Source of the DNA: Scytalidium lignicola
Taxonomy: Eukaryota; Ascomycota; Leotiomycetes
Assembly (NCBI GenBank): GCA_002812745.2
Contig: NCSJ02000018.1
Location: 186,001-250,000 of the forward strand
Direction: 5' to 3'
DNA: 64,000 nucleotides
Part shown: one piece after another, positions 61,891-64,000 of the stretch
Layout of the letters: every line of letters begins with the position of its first letter
Numbering within the stretch: position 1 is the first letter of the stretch
The notes under the pieces: generated by a model
Told to the model about the DNA's origin: nothing
What the model saw: the letters and a program-made list of their open reading frames with translations, nothing else
Databases searched by the model: none
Translations under genes and position numbers: made by a program

Positions 61891-63475
61891 GTCATGGCTA
61901 TGATCCGTAGGGTACAAAGATTTATGTCCCTTGTAATGATGATATGTTGGGGGGGTTAATTCATTATAATCCTGGCCTGAAGGAGAATACTGGCAGAAAC
62001 TAATTTCAGAACACTTCTGTTCACCTTCTTGGCACATACTTCGACCTTGATAGCTCTTGAATCCGGGTTTCTCTTCTTTGTGTCGCACTTGCAGATTTTT
62101 GCCCTGTATCGTGTAAGAGACTTCGCATTTTCGTTTTTGGTTTTCATTTTACAAAGGTATTCACCGCCTGGACTGGGTTCAGTGGGCTAGGATTTGGTTC
62201 CTAGATTTGGGAGTTACGTGGGATGTATAGACTTGGTCTGAATGCGCCGGACAGTTTTGCGAGGTTAGAACGAAAATAAAATGCATTTGAGATGTCATCC
62301 GCTATTCATGTTCAGTGTATGTTTAGGTCTAACTTTTAGCTACTAGCAAACTGAATGAAATGGTACTGGCTGATCAAGGCACCGGGAAGACAGTAAACAC
62401 GCAGGACTAAGTCGTATTTTCTAGGTCCAATCCCAAATAGCCAGGAAAGAAATTAATGCCTCTCAGCGAACTAGCCCTTGATCATTGTCAACATGACTTC
62501 TGATGTACTAGCTCCTGACGGGAAAGGGTTGTTTTCAACTCTATTATCTACTTTGTAGAATATTCCGCCAGAAGTACGATTAGTGACAGATATACCAGCT
62601 AATACACAAAATATATTCGCCGCTATATCAGATTTTCTTATCTACAGCTACAGCCGTGGTGGTGCAACTATTTGTTAATGAATGTAGAATAAAATGTATT
62701 ATTTAAATATCACAAGGATTACTTGAAGAGGAATCCCGACAATCTTCTACCAAGGAAGCATGTCAATAAACATATTGGCTGGGTCGGTGAGCTGAAACTC
62801 CATATTATAGACAGCTATCATAGGCGGTTAAAGGCGCCTCACTTTACAAATGACGTCAAATAGCATATACAGTGCTAGCACTAAATTTNAAAAAAAGCTA
62901 ACGAGAAACAGAATGATTGGTAACCCAAAAGAGATAAAACCTGACCTGTCAAGAGGTCAATATGTTCTTACACAAGCCTTGCTAAGAGCTTGTTTTTTGG
63001 TAGAAACTCGGTTTGGTCTGTGGGGTAAAAATATATTAGACAAGGCGACCTCTGCAAACCAAGAAATAGATTCAGCCATGCATGGTGAACCACCCAATCG
63101 TCGCCGGCTAAGCCCTGTGATGTGACTTTCCTCATTAAGGCAATACAACATATTCATTCATGACCACGAACAGGCACATCAAGAGGAGCGTTGGTGCAAA
63201 GAGGCGGGGGAGAAGAGGACCGTTACATGTTCCTGGAGTGCAGGGATTATATATTGGGGCTCGCAAGTTTTCTGCTAGGAAATGACGTCGGCGCTTACTA
63301 TTTCTGGTAGGGCAATGGGCCCATCCGCGACCCGAGCCTATCGACACACTTGGCAGTCACAAATCGGCGAAGATTTGACCACGCCGATAGAAGCACGCCT
63401 AGACTTTCCTTGGAGCTTGGGACCGAAAGAGTATGATATTGTAGTAGCGATGTTCTGAGTCTTAGGAATTTCATT
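61891..63475. other. Intergenic, no gene seen
   Basis: 3' flank of the transporter gene and upstream region of the partial kinase gene. Contains an N at 62889, and A+T-rich sequence around 62560-62720. Small frames (for example 62850-63125 +) are unsupported. Confidence 0.5.
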
Positions 63476-64000
63476 ATGGATGGTTTCCCCGCTGCGGGGG
63501 ATGAGCGTCTCGGACCTCCCCCAAGGCTGTTCGAGAGGCTGCGTCAGATTGCGGGATATACCTGGGATGAGTCGAAGGAACCCTTTCGCTCCACATATGA
63601 TAACTGGTAAGGACGCGCTCAAATTTCCTAGCTCTCCGACGTGTTGGCTGACTCGATCAAACATCAAAGGCATGTCCTCGGTACGAAGCATGTTATTCGT
63701 AACAACATCAGTAATGGAAGAAAGACTAGAACATCCAGAGCGGGTTCGGTGCATTCCTCAATCCACAGACGTCACTCAAGTATCACAGGCAGTCGAAATG
63801 GCGACTCTGATAGTGGTGATGAATCTATCCTGTCCCAAGAGGATGATGTGGAGCAAACCAGCGTCCAAATTGTCGCTCGGATATCAATCCACATGTTGCG
63901 AGAAGAGAGGGCGTATCATATTTGCAAAAGCGTGATAGGATCGGTCGATCCTAATGGAAATCATTTTTCTCGACCTGTGGACCTAATACGGTTGACGCCT
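63476..64000 (+). CDS. 5' end of a large regulatory protein, probably group X hybrid histidine kinase; truncated by window edge
   Basis: Exon 1 (63476-63606) opens MDGFPAAGDERLGPPPRLF and includes RLRQIAGYTWDESKEPFRST. A GTAAGG..AAAG intron of 63 nt (63607-63669) joins to WHVLGTKHVIRN in frame, and exon 2 stays open to the window end (154 residues so far). The second exon has an RHSS/GSRNGDSDSGDES disordered part, then SVQIVARISIHMLREERAYHICKSVIGSVDPNGNHFSRPVDLIRL. That last block resembles the region just before the pseudokinase domain of fungal group X (Chk1/Mak2-type) hybrid sensor histidine kinases. If so, later sequence should have a kinase-like domain, an AAA-type ATPase, GAF, HisKA/HATPase and receiver domains. 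The gene call itself is firmer than the family assignment. Confidence 0.65.

Noticed and set aside
63338..63754. 138-codon minus-strand frame
   Set aside because: Opposes the spliced plus-strand kinase-like gene, which has better splice and motif support.

Overview
This window is nuclear DNA of a filamentous ascomycete (Pezizomycotina; gene content and style suggest Leotiomycetes-like, but the genus cannot be fixed from sequence alone). The evidence is intron-containing genes with short 45-140 nt GT..AG introns, a group I fungal G-alpha subunit, a galactofuranose (UDP-galactopyranose mutase) locus, fungal-only protein families and long CT-rich leaders. About 20 single Ns occur, nearly all next to homopolymer runs; these look like base-calling or gap-closure scars, and two of them probably break the 3' end of a gene.

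Layout. 1-7.7 kb: a G-alpha gene (2791-4024 +), a four-exon unknown secreted protein (4885-6261 +) and a DUF1771/Smr protein with a C-terminal CaaX box (6629-7685 -). 9.3-12.75 kb: a single-exon phosphoinositide-specific phospholipase C (-). 12.75-27.9 kb: a 15 kb stretch with no recognisable gene, dense in microsatellites, CT tracts and repeated GTAC/CTGTACAG palindromes. 27.9-38.1 kb: a calponin-homology protein (-), a BTB/POZ protein (-), a decayed APH/AIM9-like phosphotransferase pseudogene (-) and an unknown fungal protein (-). 38.9-39.2 kb: a 240 bp MITE with 41 bp terminal inverted repeats and a TA target duplication. 40.2-46.9 kb: a GEN1/Yen1-type Holliday-junction resolvase (-) divergent from an Arp10-like dynactin actin-related protein (+), followed by a mitochondrial seryl-tRNA synthetase (+). 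47.2-54.15 kb: a 2300-residue coiled-coil protein (-) carrying 16 tandem units of about 31 residues. 54.9-55.6 kb: ribosomal protein eL27 (+). 56.4-61.9 kb: UDP-galactopyranose mutase (-) divergent from a nucleotide-sugar/triose-phosphate-type transporter (+), a likely galactofuranose gene pair. 63.5 kb to the end: the 5' end of a probable group X hybrid histidine kinase (+).

The genes are mostly independent housekeeping or signalling functions. Two themes connect some of them. G-alpha, phospholipase C and the putative histidine kinase are signal transduction components. The mutase and transporter would act in sequence: UDP-Galp to UDP-Galf in the cytosol, then import into the Golgi for cell-wall glycan synthesis. 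Exon structures were worked out by hand from splice sites and reading frame, without transcript data.
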